Shown piece by piece: positions 44,068 through 53,191 of a stretch of 57,836 nucleotides of DNA. Each line of letters starts with the position of its first letter. Positions within the stretch are counted from its first letter, which is position 1. The translations under genes were made by a program, and so were the position numbers. Origin of the DNA: Myxococcota bacterium (GTDB taxonomy: Bacteria; Myxococcota_C; UBA6777); NCBI GenBank assembly GCA_023150835.1, contig JAKLKB010000027.1, forward strand, positions 1-57,836. Reading direction: 5' to 3'. The notes under the pieces are model-generated. The model saw only the letters and a program-made list of their open reading frames with translations, made no database searches and had not been told where the DNA came from.

Positions 44068-45543
44068 TCAACGACCACCGACTGTAATCTGTTCCACCCG
44101 TAGATGCGGCTGTCCCACCGTGACATATACCCGACCGCTCACCGAACCACAAAAACCGGGGGCGGTTCCGATATCGTCTGCGCACATCGAGATCTTGGGC
44201 ATGATCCCCGCAGCCGTCCCGATCAACGTGGCTCCCTTGACGGGCCGCGTGATCTTTCCGCCCTCGATCAACCAAGCCTCGGCCACACCAAAGTTAAAAT
44301 CACCCGTAGCACCGACCGATCCGCCGCCGAGCTTTTTACAATACAGCCCATGATCGACGGAAGCGATGACCTCTTCGGGTGTATGCGAACCCGGCCCGAT
44401 GTAGGTGTTGCGCATCCGACTTGCAGCGGCAAAACTGTGATCTTGACGACGCCCGCTCCCTGTGCGCGGATGGCCGGTCTTTTGCGAACCCAGACGATCC
44501 GCCAAAAAGTTCCGCAAGACGCCATCTTCGATCAGCAACGTCCGTTGTCCGGGCATCCCTTCATCGTCCATATCGAGCGAACCGAACAACCCTTCTGAGA
44601 GACCTTCATCCCACGCGGTCAATGCTTCATTTGCGATCGCCTGCCCTTTTTTGTCCCAAAACGGAGTCGTTTTTTTCTCGACTTGTGTCGTCTCCAACAA
44701 GTGACCGCACGCCTCGTGAAAGATCACACCGCCGAAGGCATTGGCCATCACGACGGGATATTCGCCTGCTTGCACAAAGTCCGCATACAACAGATGTCCC
44801 GCACGTTCGGCCAACGCCGTCGCGATCACTTCGCGATCCAGATCCAGCAAAAAGCGCGGATGACCGAAGTTTCCCTCGCGTTCGGCGACTTGTGCGCGGT
44901 GCGCTCCGTCCACACAAAGCGCGTTGGCTGCGGCGGTTTGATGCAGTCGGATATCCCGAGCAAAGATCCCATCGCTCGAAGCCACCAAGACTTCTTGCCA
45001 GTCTTGCAAAGCGTTGATCCCCGAAAACTGCCGATACTTGACCTCTTTGGTGATCGCAGCTTCGACCGACAGGAGATGCTTGCAGATCTCCCCGATACTC
45101 GGCATCTGTGCGCGCCATCCTTCTTTTTCCCGCAACACCGCATAATCGCGCAAAGGTTCCAACGCCACATCCGGCACCCATCGCCCTCCTCGCGGCAACA
45201 CCAAGCCCAACATCGACAAGGCTTGCTCCAACGACCGCCGTAATCCATCCCACGAGACATCGTTGCTGCTCACAAAGCCGTCTTGGTGGCCTCGAAACAC
45301 CCGCACGCCAACGCCTACAGAAAGGCTCGGAGAAATGCTGCGCACTTGGCCATTTTCCACAGCCATATTCAATTCCGCCCGACGCTCCAAGAAAAACTCC
45401 ACAAAGTCCGCTCCTGCGGCACGTCCCCACCCCAACAACCGCGTCAACGGTACACGCAACGACTCGCCAAACGCCTCATAGATCTGGCTCGCTTGGTGTG
45501 CGGCCAACTTTTCGGCCCGTTGTATCTCGACTTGCAACGCCAT
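44068..45543 (-). CDS. tldD: TldD metalloprotease subunit
   Basis: A 491-aa protein with the catalytic zinc motif HEACGHLLE and conserved flanks (NAFGGVIFHEACGH, then SLDMDDEGMPGQRTLLIEDG). It holds the active site of the TldDE protease. The chosen start, ATG at 45543 (MALQVE), lies 9 nt after AGAGG; another ATG sits three codons upstream. First gene of the tldDE pair, transcribed away from the MscS-type gene. No RiPP precursor or cyclodehydratase gene is adjacent. Confidence 0.93.
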   Translation of the reverse strand: MALQVEIQRAEKLAAHQASQIYEAFGESLRVPLTRLLGWGRAAGADFVEFFLERRAELNMAVENGQVRSISPSLSVGVGVRVFRGHQDGFVSSNDVSWDGLRRSLEQALSMLGLVLPRGGRWVPDVALEPLRDYAVLREKEGWRAQMPSIGEICKHLLSVEAAITKEVKYRQFSGINALQDWQEVLVASSDGIFARDIRLHQTAAANALCVDGAHRAQVAEREGNFGHPRFLLDLDREVIATALAERAGHLLYADFVQAGEYPVVMANAFGGVIFHEACGHLLETTQVEKKTTPFWDKKGQAIANEALTAWDEGLSEGLFGSLDMDDEGMPGQRTLLIEDGVLRNFLADRLGSQKTGHPRTGSGRRQDHSFAAASRMRNTYIGPGSHTPEEVIASVDHGLYCKKLGGGSVGATGDFNFGVAEAWLIEGGKITRPVKGATLIGTAAGIMPKISMCADDIGTAPGFCGSVSGRVYVTVGQPHLRVEQITVGGR

Positions 45544-45658
45544 CCCATCCATCCTCTCTTGCGATTCTTTTCCAGTCAAACACGCGATGGCTCCCTATCA
45601 TCGGTATGTATCGCGTGATCTCCAAACAAACACACGGCACAATCCTTGCTGAGTTCCC

Positions 45659-45752
45659 CCACTCCATCTACGATGGTGCGCCGTTTCTCGTGATCACGAG
45701 ATCATCGGCAGGATCGGCTTCGTCCACTCCATTTACGATGGTGCGCCGTTTC
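45659..45752. repeat. 29-bp direct duplication, 65-bp period
   Basis: CCACTCCATCTACGATGG plus eleven more bases at 45659-45687 recur at 45724-45752 with one mismatch, in the 336-nt gap between divergent tldD and the channel gene. Nothing else is recognisable there. Confidence 0.9.
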
Positions 45753-45879
45753 CCGCGCAATGTACGCCAAAAGAACCTAAAACGGCAACGTACCCCTTGC
45801 TTTTTCTTATCGAGGCTTGCTTCGGCGTGTGCGATCTGCACCCAGAGTCGGCCTTTATCACACGCTTTGGAGAAGACTC

Positions 45880-48800
45880 ATGACCCTGCCCGATGGTCAT
45901 CTTACCCACCCAACCCGAAACTCTCTTCTGTCTCATGTTGCGATCCGCCTTGTGCTTGGTGGATTTCTCTTGTTCTCACTTTGGACAAGCCTGACCACAG
46001 CCCAAGCCCAAAACCCCTTGGATCGGATGCTTGGGCGTTCTGGCAGCCAAGACAGCAACGAAGTCTCCGAATACCAAGAAACCATCCAACTCAAACAACG
46101 CCTCGAAGAACTCGAAAAAGACATCAAAGAAATCAAACAAAACAACCCTCTCCAACGCGAACGCTTCGAAAAAGAAGCCACCCAATACCAAGCCATCCAA
46201 AGCCGTTTCCGCGAACTCCCCAAACAACAACGCTGGCGACGTGAAGACAAGCTCCTCAAACTGCGCGCAAAGATCGCCGAAATGGGCGAAAAAAACGAAA
46301 CCATCCTTGTCAAACTCCAATCTCTTCTGCTCTCCCGCGAACAAAGCGCCACCAACCTCAAAGAACTCCTCGAACGCTATCTCAAATTCCGCGAAGACGC
46401 CGCCAAATGGCTCCAAGAGCGCTACCCCAAAAAAACCAGACGGCGTACCCTCCACCGCGATCTCAAACGCCTACAACGCCTCGTCAAAGAAGAAAAAAAA
46501 CGCCTCGAACAAGCCCAAACACGCCTCAATCAAAGCAACCAAGACATCGAAAATACCCAACAAGCCTTCGATCTCGCCCGAAAAAAGGCCGAAGACGATG
46601 CGCGGCTTGCTCTTGATTACGAAAAAACACAAGCCGATATCGCCGCCAAATCTGAACGCGAGGCCGCTGAACGTGAAGCCGCCGAAGCCAAGAAAAAAGC
46701 TGAAGAAGAAAACAACCCACGCCGCCTCACCCGCGCCGAGCGCCTACGCGCTTCCCGCGAAGCCTCCGAACGCGCCCGACGCGAAGTCACCGAACGCAAA
46801 GAACAAGAAAAACTCCGCATCCAACAAGAAGATCAACGGATGCTCTTTCAACTCGCCAGTCAACTCAACCGCATCACCCTCGAATTCCACCGCCGAAACC
46901 TCCAATACCTCCAACTCCGACGCCACGAACACACCCTCAACCACGAATTCCACCAAACCCAACATCGCTTCTACCTCTACACCGTCGAACAAATGCAGTC
47001 CCTCAAACGCAGCCTCGCCGCCAAAGAAAAAGGCGGCCTGCTCTACCACCTCCCCCTCGACTTCCAAGCCAAACTCCTCAAAGAAGTCTCCGAACGCACC
47101 CTCGCCCTCGTCGACCTCAACAAAAACCCCCTCCTGTCGCAGTTTCAAACACTCTCCAACGATGCCCAAAAAACATGGGACAAACAAGACCTCACTCGGC
47201 GTATTTTTCTCGCTCTCTACACACTCGCCTTCCTCCTCCTCTTCTTCCTCCTCCGCTACCCCCTCAAACGCGCCACCCGCGCACTCTCCACACCTCAAAC
47301 CGCAACAACCGCCACAAGCTCATCCTCCAAAACAGCCACAACACCCGCCTCCCTCGACAAGCTCGCCGCTCCGCCCTCATCGCCCGACACTTCTTCGACC
47401 TCTGACTCCGCCGATATCTTTGAAGCCCCCCAAGCCAAAGATCCAACAGATGTCGTTCAGCCCGAATCATCCGAGACCATCGCATCCAACCTTCAAGCCC
47501 CCCAAGCCAAAGATCCAACAGATGTCGTCCAGCCCGAATCATCCGAGACCATCGCATCCAACCTTCAAGCCCCCCAAGCCAAAGATCCAACAGATGTCGT
47601 CCAGCCCGAATCATCCGAGACCCTCGCGCCGATTCTACCTCCGCCCTCCAGCATCGGACTCACAGAAGCCAAGCTCACCGAAGAAGCCGCCAAAGGGCTG
47701 CGCACTGGCTTTGCCTTGATCCTGCGTGCAACACACCGCGTCTTGGCTTTTGGGCTGTTGTTTGCGGCGCTATTGACGGTGGGATGGGTGTTTTCGTTTC
47801 CGCAAAATATGCAATGGGTGTCGGGAGTGGTGGGGACGATGCTTTTTGGGCTGCGGCTGTTGTGGGTCAGCGCAGATCTACTCTTTGCAAAAGCACCGAC
47901 AGATCGGCTTCTTGCGAACCTCAACGATCAAGACGCTCGCGCCTTTCGACGTCTATTCAAAGGGATGGCGCTATTTGCCTTCCTCAACTACCCGATCTTG
48001 CTGCTTGCGCCGCTGGCTCAATACCCGATCACCTTTGTGCATATCCTTGAAAGCCTCTTTGTTGCGGGGATCTTGTTTGGAGTGCTTTATCTCTTCTTGA
48101 AAAAAGAACCGATCCTTGCGCTGATTCCAACCGATACGGCATTTGGTGCGCGTACCGCCTTGATTGTTCGCCGTGTCTATCCCGTCTTTTATGTCCTTGC
48201 CATCGGCATCTTTGGGATCTTTGTTGCGGGTTATCGCAGCCTCGCGATCTTTTTGACCATCCGAACGCTCCTTAGTGTCGTGTTGTTGCTGAGTGCCTAC
48301 AGCATCCAGCTTTTGATCTGGACGTTGGCGATGGCGATCGTCTCGCGCTTCCAAGGCAACAAAGGCGAAACCAAACGCACCCAAAACAATCTCTTGCGCT
48401 TGTTGCGCTTGGCCGTCACCCTCTTGACTGCGCTGATCACGCTGTCGTTGTTGCTCGAAACGTGGGACATCGCGGGTGGCTACAAAGCCGTCCTCAACCT
48501 GCTCGATACACCTTTCTTCCAAATCGAAAAAACCCAGATATCCGTTGTTTCCATCTTCAAATTGTTGATATCTGTCTTTGGCTCTTTTTGGCTGTCTGCG
48601 TGGTTGAAACAGCGCCTTCATCACCTGATCTATCCGCTGCTTCGGTTCTCTTTGCCCAACCGCCACGCTGCCGATACAGTCGTCCACTACAGCACGATTA
48701 TCCTCGGTGTTCTTGTCGGCCTCCAATGGATGGGCGTTGGGATCGGCGTCCTTGCTGTATTTGCCGGTGTCATCGGCATCGGCATCGGCTTTGGTACGCA

Positions 48801-49299
48801 AGATATCGCCAACAACTTTATCTCTGGTCTGATCCTCACCTTCGGCCAATCCGTCAAAGTCGGCGATGTCATCGAAGTCAACGGAATCCTCGGAACTGTG
48901 CGTGAGATATCCGCACGTTCCACCACCGTCGAATCTCCCGACGGGCGCATCGTCTTGTTGCCCAACGCCACCCTCCTCACATCAAGCGTCATCAACTGGA
49001 GCATGGGCCCTTCCCACATCATCGCCACTCTCCAGATCAGCGTCGCCACCGAAAATACACCCCGCACCATCCAAGACATTCTCTTGCGCATCGCGCAACA
49101 ACACCCTCAAATCCTCCAAAACCCCGCACCCTACGTCCAACTCGAAGACTTTAACGAAGAAAACATCGACTTCACCCTCCAAGTCGCCGTCCAAGATCCC
49201 CTCCAGCGCTTCGTTTTGCTTAGCGACCTACGCTTCGCCATCAACGAAACCTTCGCAAAGCTCGGCATCAAGCTCGCCCGCTCCTCCGAAAGCGAATAA
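45880..49299 (+). CDS. Large MscS-type mechanosensitive channel (MscK-like)
   Basis: A 1139-aa inner-membrane protein. Signal peptide to about residue 43 (TTAQAQNP), then a periplasmic alpha-helical coiled-coil region (about 55-330) rich in Glu, Arg and Lys. A helix near 445, a Pro/Ala/Thr linker with three 24-residue repeats (APQAKDPTDVVQPESSETIA), about ten helices, then the MscS core: AVFAGVIGIGIGFGTQDIANNFISGLIL pore helix, DVIEVNGILGTVREISARST and VLLPNATLL. It should gate on membrane tension and protect against osmotic shock. ATG at 45880 has GGAG 7 nt upstream. Its TAA stop (49297-49299) is the left target duplication of A8. Confidence 0.92.
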   Translation: MTLPDGHLTHPTRNSLLSHVAIRLVLGGFLLFSLWTSLTTAQAQNPLDRMLGRSGSQDSNEVSEYQETIQLKQRLEELEKDIKEIKQNNPLQRERFEKEATQYQAIQSRFRELPKQQRWRREDKLLKLRAKIAEMGEKNETILVKLQSLLLSREQSATNLKELLERYLKFREDAAKWLQERYPKKTRRRTLHRDLKRLQRLVKEEKKRLEQAQTRLNQSNQDIENTQQAFDLARKKAEDDARLALDYEKTQADIAAKSEREAAEREAAEAKKKAEEENNPRRLTRAERLRASREASERARREVTERKEQEKLRIQQEDQRMLFQLASQLNRITLEFHRRNLQYLQLRRHEHTLNHEFHQTQHRFYLYTVEQMQSLKRSLAAKEKGGLLYHLPLDFQAKLLKEVSERTLALVDLNKNPLLSQFQTLSNDAQKTWDKQDLTRRIFLALYTLAFLLLFFLLRYPLKRATRALSTPQTATTATSSSSKTATTPASLDKLAAPPSSPDTSSTSDSADIFEAPQAKDPTDVVQPESSETIASNLQAPQAKDPTDVVQPESSETIASNLQAPQAKDPTDVVQPESSETLAPILPPPSSIGLTEAKLTEEAAKGLRTGFALILRATHRVLAFGLLFAALLTVGWVFSFPQNMQWVSGVVGTMLFGLRLLWVSADLLFAKAPTDRLLANLNDQDARAFRRLFKGMALFAFLNYPILLLAPLAQYPITFVHILESLFVAGILFGVLYLFLKKEPILALIPTDTAFGARTALIVRRVYPVFYVLAIGIFGIFVAGYRSLAIFLTIRTLLSVVLLLSAYSIQLLIWTLAMAIVSRFQGNKGETKRTQNNLLRLLRLAVTLLTALITLSLLLETWDIAGGYKAVLNLLDTPFFQIEKTQISVVSIFKLLISVFGSFWLSAWLKQRLHHLIYPLLRFSLPNRHAADTVVHYSTIILGVLVGLQWMGVGIGVLAVFAGVIGIGIGFGTQDIANNFISGLILTFGQSVKVGDVIEVNGILGTVREISARSTTVESPDGRIVLLPNATLLTSSVINWSMGPSHIIATLQISVATENTPRTIQDILLRIAQQHPQILQNPAPYVQLEDFNEENIDFTLQVAVQDPLQRFVLLSDLRFAINETFAKLGIKLARSSESE
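47425..47630. repeat. 72-bp coding tandem repeat, ~3 copies
   Basis: Copies begin at 47425, 47497 and 47569, nearly identical, encoding a 24-residue acidic/Pro-rich unit in the linker of the MscS-type channel. The third copy fades at its end. Confidence 0.95.
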
Positions 49300-49409
49300 T
49301 ACGAAATCCGCCCGTTGTGTGATCGTAAAGAGGTAGGGGCAAACAGGTGTGGCCCAATAATAGGGCGTCTACGCACTGTCCTTTGTGTACGCATCACTCG
49401 GATATCGAA
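49300..49409 (+). mobile_element. Family A MITE-like element, copy A8
   Basis: TACGAAATCCGCCCGTTGTG left end, a centre with a partly lost hairpin (AGGGGCAAACAGGTGTGGCCC), GGATATCGAA right end. TAA flanks both sides (49297-49299, 49410-49412); the left is the channel gene's stop codon. Confidence 0.9.
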
Positions 49410-49412
49410 TAA

Positions 49413-49618
49413 CTCCCCCCATCCTTTCGACACTTGATCGTCGATGTTCGCCCACACACAAAATTCCCCGTCTCTTCGGCACTTGATCATTGCTTCTTGC
49501 CCCGCCACACAGCCGCGCAATGGTGACAAAACGATCCGCTTGGATGTTTTGATGTGTTTGTGCTACGTTGACCACGGCTTCCACTCTTTCCTCCTCCCCA
49601 AACACAGGAGCCTGACCG
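49413..49618. other. Remaining gap after element A8
   Basis: It contains two related segments with CACTTGATC (near 49430 and 49487) but no gene. The ribosome binding site CAGGAG of the next gene lies at its end. Confidence 0.4.
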
Positions 49619-50383
49619 ATGTTTGCCAACCTCCAAGGATTGATCGTTCTTGCTGCTTCTGGCCTACTTGCCGGCCTCATTCATTTGTTTTCCCCCTTTC
49701 TTCATCTTCCGCACCGCTTGTTTGGGATCGGCATCGCCCTCGTCCTCGTGGGCGTCTTGGCGGATACGATCCGCTTTCATGCTCGGCTCGTCTTTTTGCC
49801 CGTCTGGGTGTTTGGGTGGTTGGTGATGGGCGTCGGAGCGTGGCAGCGTTGGGGCTGGCTCGCGGGACTCGGGGCGTGGGGATCTCTTTTGCTGTTGACT
49901 TTCTTGCTTGCAAGCCTTGTCTATGCCGCCGAAAAAAAACATTGGCGACAAGCTCCCGCCTCCCTTCAATCCGCACGATCCGCCCTTGAGGCTGGACAGC
50001 GCGATGCTGCATGGCAACACCTCCAACGCGCTCTTTGCTTACCAAGCATTCTCCCGATGGATAGCTCCATGTACGAACATAACCGACAAATCGTCCGCCT
50101 CCTTCTCTCTCTGCTTGGCGATGTCCCTCCTGCGCTTCAACTCCACCTCAACCACCTCGAACAACTCCTCGCCAACGCACAAGCTGGCACCCCCGCCCAA
50201 AACAAACAAGAAGCCCAACAACTCCTTCAACTCCTCCAACATCTCCTCCTCACCAAAGGCGATCTCCAAAGCCTCGGCATCGTCACCACACAAACTGCAC
50301 CCGACCAACAAGCCCTCCTCCAACAACTTCTCGCAAACAAAAAAAGCGCCCTTCCGCCCCCTCCACCCGATCAATTGCGCTAA
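49619..50383 (+). CDS. Membrane protein with Gln/Leu-rich C-terminus
   Basis: A 254-aa protein. Four hydrophobic helices occupy residues 1-105. The rest is soluble and helical with Ala/Gln/Leu-rich TPR-like stretches (SARSALEAGQRDAAWQHLQRAL) and a terminal Pro run. No family recognised. ATG at 49619 has CAGGAG 8 nt upstream. Confidence 0.7.
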   Translation: MFANLQGLIVLAASGLLAGLIHLFSPFLHLPHRLFGIGIALVLVGVLADTIRFHARLVFLPVWVFGWLVMGVGAWQRWGWLAGLGAWGSLLLLTFLLASLVYAAEKKHWRQAPASLQSARSALEAGQRDAAWQHLQRALCLPSILPMDSSMYEHNRQIVRLLLSLLGDVPPALQLHLNHLEQLLANAQAGTPAQNKQEAQQLLQLLQHLLLTKGDLQSLGIVTTQTAPDQQALLQQLLANKKSALPPPPPDQLR

Positions 50384-50593
50384 TCCCGCCCTCCTTTCCA
50401 AACACCACAACACACTCCCCCCCCTTGGCTCGTTCGATTTTTATGAGATACAAAGCGGCTTTGGCGAGTCTACTTGCTCACCAAAACCGATCCGCGATAG
50501 CGGTGATTGCTTCTTCAAGACTACCCCTTTGGAAGCCTCCTCCTTATTCCTTCCGTGGCTTCCCTTTTTCCCTGAACTCAAGGAGAATCAGAG

Positions 50594-52888
50594 ATGCGTC
50601 TTCGAAAATCATGGCCTTTCTTGGTGTACTTCTCCTTCTTTGTGCTGCTTGTTGCCGCCTCGATCGCTTGTGGCCCACCTGTCGGCACGGGGACCGGCAA
50701 TGATGGAAATTCCCAATCGGAGGGCGGTTCCAACACAGAAGGCATCGCCTCCGAAACCAACCCCGATGCCTCCTCCGAACCCACCAATCCCGACGGCACC
50801 GCAGAATCCACCAATCCCGACGGCATCGCAGAATCCACCAATCCCGACGGCACCGCAGAGTCCACCAATCCCGACGGCACCGCAGAGTCCACCAATCCCG
50901 ACGGCACCGCAGAATCCACCAATCCCGACGGCACCGCAGAATCCACCAATCCCGACGGCACCGCAGAATCCACCCCAGAATCTACAGGCGATGCGATCCC
51001 CGAAGGCAAAACCCGCTGCGAACAACAAAACGGATATTGCGAACTCTTCCCCAATGATTGTAAGCCCAATTACCAAAACGACGGCGACCCGCTCGATTGT
51101 CCCGGTGGCCGTAGCGCGATCTGTTGCCAACCCACCCCCACCCCTCCCCAATGCACCACCGACAAAGACTGCCCCACCACCTGCAAAGGAAGCGGCGTCT
51201 GCGAACAATACGAATACAAGTGCATCACCGGCCTGTGCGTCTCTGGCCCTCCCCTCACACAACCCAACGCTTCCTGCGATGCCACCACCGGCCAATGTAT
51301 GCCTCTCACCGCTGGCTGCAAAACCAATTGTGATTGCGCCCAAGGACTCCTCTGTACCAACCGCCAATGCCTCGCTGGCACCAAAGCCGCCTATTGTTGC
51401 TCCAAACCGGGCTGCCCCGCCAACGAATCCTGCCAAAATCCCGATGGAACCAGCGGAACTTGCCCCGCTCCTCAAACAGATTGTGAGAAAAAAGGCGGCC
51501 AATGCGTACGACAAGGTATGATCTGCCCCCCCAACTACACCATGGACGGCAGCGTCTCCTGCGGAGGTTCGCTCTCGCTCAATTGCTGCCTCCCGACCAC
51601 CAATCCTTGCGCAACCATCAAGTGCCAAGGCCCCTCTTGTGCCACCGATAGCAGCGGAGCATGCAGCACCACCCTTTACACCTGCGATCCCACCCTCGGA
51701 CAATGCGTCCCCACCACCAAAACCACCAAACCCTACTGCTCCCTCAGCGGAACGATCTGCACACAATTCACCCCCGCTTGTAGCAACAACCAATGCGCTC
51801 TCAAAACCTCCACCGTCACCCTTTCCTGCTCGCAAAGCGGCACAAGCTGCCTCCAGATCACCCCCTCCTGCGCCAGTGACCAATGCGCCAAAACGTCCCA
51901 AACCATCGCCAACAGCACCTGCGATGCCGCAACAGGAAAATGCAGCCCCACGCAAGTTGCCTGCAAAACCCACTGCGACTGCACACAAGGGATGATGTGC
52001 TCAAACGGCCAATGCTTCTCAGGGACCGCCATCACCTACTGTTGCACCAAACCGGGATGCCTCGCTGGCGCGACTTGCACAAATCCCGATGGCACCAAAG
52101 GCACCTGCCCCACCACCAAGACCGATTGCGAGATCAAAGGCGGACAATGCGTCGTCCAAGGCACCGCCTGTCCCTCGGGAACGTACCTCAACACCACCGT
52201 CTCTTGCGGTAGTATCCGTTCCCTCAACTGTTGCCTCCCCAACCCCTGCGCAACCATCCGATGCCAAGGCCCCACTTGCGCAACCACCAGCACCGGCACA
52301 TGCAACGAAACCACTTACACCTGCGATCCCGCTCTCGGCCAATGCGTCCCCACCACCAAAACGGTCGCAACGGCCTGCTCCATGAGCGGAACTTCCTGCA
52401 CTCAATTCACTCCCGTGTGCAGCAACAACCAATGCACCGCCAAAACATCCACCGTCTCTCCCACCTGCCGACAAAGCGGTACGAGCTGCATCCAATCCGC
52501 CCCCACTTGCAGCAACAATCTATGTTCCGCAGCTTCCCGAACCATCGCCAACAGCACCTGCAACACCACCACAGGACAATGCAGCGCCATCTCTCCTACC
52601 TGCAAAACGCACTGCGACTGCACACAAGGAATGATGTGTTCAAACGGACAATGCTTGATCGGTACCGTCTCCACCTACTGCTGCAACAAACCCGGATGCC
52701 CCGCTGGCTCTTCTTGTACAAACCCCGACGGCACAAAAGGCACTTGCCCCTCAAGCCAAACCGATTGCGTCCAAAAGGGCGGACAATGCGTCAGCCAAGG
52801 CTCCATTTGTCCAAGAGGCTACCAACAAAACAGCGCCCTCTCCTGTGGCGGTTCTCTCTCCCTCTACTGCTGCGTCCCCATCATCTAA
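50594..52888 (+). CDS. Cysteine-rich lipoprotein with TNPDG linker
   Basis: A 764-aa lipoprotein. Signal segment ends at the lipobox SIAC (VAASIACGPP). Then comes a linker with seven TNPDGTAES units (27-bp DNA repeats), followed by at least two long, mutually similar cysteine-rich modules of about 230 residues (blocks such as CKTHCDCTQGMMCSNGQC and CNKPGCPAGSSCTNPDGTKGTC occur three times in all). Disulfide-rich surface or envelope anchored protein; function unknown. ATG at 50594 has AAGGAG about 8 nt upstream. It resembles in style the lipoprotein at 12987 but the repeat patterns differ. Confidence 0.85.
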   Translation: MRLRKSWPFLVYFSFFVLLVAASIACGPPVGTGTGNDGNSQSEGGSNTEGIASETNPDASSEPTNPDGTAESTNPDGIAESTNPDGTAESTNPDGTAESTNPDGTAESTNPDGTAESTNPDGTAESTPESTGDAIPEGKTRCEQQNGYCELFPNDCKPNYQNDGDPLDCPGGRSAICCQPTPTPPQCTTDKDCPTTCKGSGVCEQYEYKCITGLCVSGPPLTQPNASCDATTGQCMPLTAGCKTNCDCAQGLLCTNRQCLAGTKAAYCCSKPGCPANESCQNPDGTSGTCPAPQTDCEKKGGQCVRQGMICPPNYTMDGSVSCGGSLSLNCCLPTTNPCATIKCQGPSCATDSSGACSTTLYTCDPTLGQCVPTTKTTKPYCSLSGTICTQFTPACSNNQCALKTSTVTLSCSQSGTSCLQITPSCASDQCAKTSQTIANSTCDAATGKCSPTQVACKTHCDCTQGMMCSNGQCFSGTAITYCCTKPGCLAGATCTNPDGTKGTCPTTKTDCEIKGGQCVVQGTACPSGTYLNTTVSCGSIRSLNCCLPNPCATIRCQGPTCATTSTGTCNETTYTCDPALGQCVPTTKTVATACSMSGTSCTQFTPVCSNNQCTAKTSTVSPTCRQSGTSCIQSAPTCSNNLCSAASRTIANSTCNTTTGQCSAISPTCKTHCDCTQGMMCSNGQCLIGTVSTYCCNKPGCPAGSSCTNPDGTKGTCPSSQTDCVQKGGQCVSQGSICPRGYQQNSALSCGGSLSLYCCVPII
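50788..50975. repeat. 27-bp coding tandem repeat, 7 copies
   Basis: Seven near-identical units encode TNPDGTAES (one with Ile for Thr) in the linker just after the lipid anchor of the cysteine-rich lipoprotein. Confidence 0.95.
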
Positions 52889-52893
52889 TACCG

Positions 52894-52929
52894 CCCACAC
52901 CACCCGCCTCACCCACACCACCCGCCTCA
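52894..52929. repeat. 18-bp direct repeat, 2 copies
   Basis: Two contiguous copies of CCCACACCACCCGCCTCA directly after the lipoprotein gene stop, in the 303-nt gap before mcl1. The rest of the gap carries the promoter described at 53054. Confidence 0.9.
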
Positions 52930-53053
52930 CACACCGATCACGCACACCAATCACCCGCCCTTTCTCGGCCTTCACCCATCCAACCCTTCACGTCGGCGAA
53001 AACTTTCGCTCCGCGTCTCCCCCACAAAGCAAACCCAACCGACCACACCATCC

Positions 53054-53082
53054 TTGACGCCACGCTCTGGCAAAGTTATATC
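53054..53082 (+). promoter_or_regulatory. Probable sigma-70 promoter for the mcl1-mcd-mch cluster
   Basis: TTGACG (53054-53059), 17-bp spacer, TATATC (53077-53082), about 110 nt before the mcl1 ATG. It matches the TTGACG/17-bp pattern seen at 10422 and on the minus strand at 7246. Confidence 0.6.
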
Positions 53083-53191
53083 TTCTTGCCTGAATGATGA
53101 TTCATCCACGATGCTCTTTTGCCCTCTGATAGCATCGAAAGCGTCGATGCGGTCGAGAGAGTGGACGTTTACCCGCGAAGGAGAAAGAACG

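Noticed and set aside
46031-47719. Long alternative plus frame inside the channel gene
   Set aside because: Lys/Ser/Pro-rich low-complexity product of the shifted frame; the real frame encodes signal peptide, coiled coil and MscS core.
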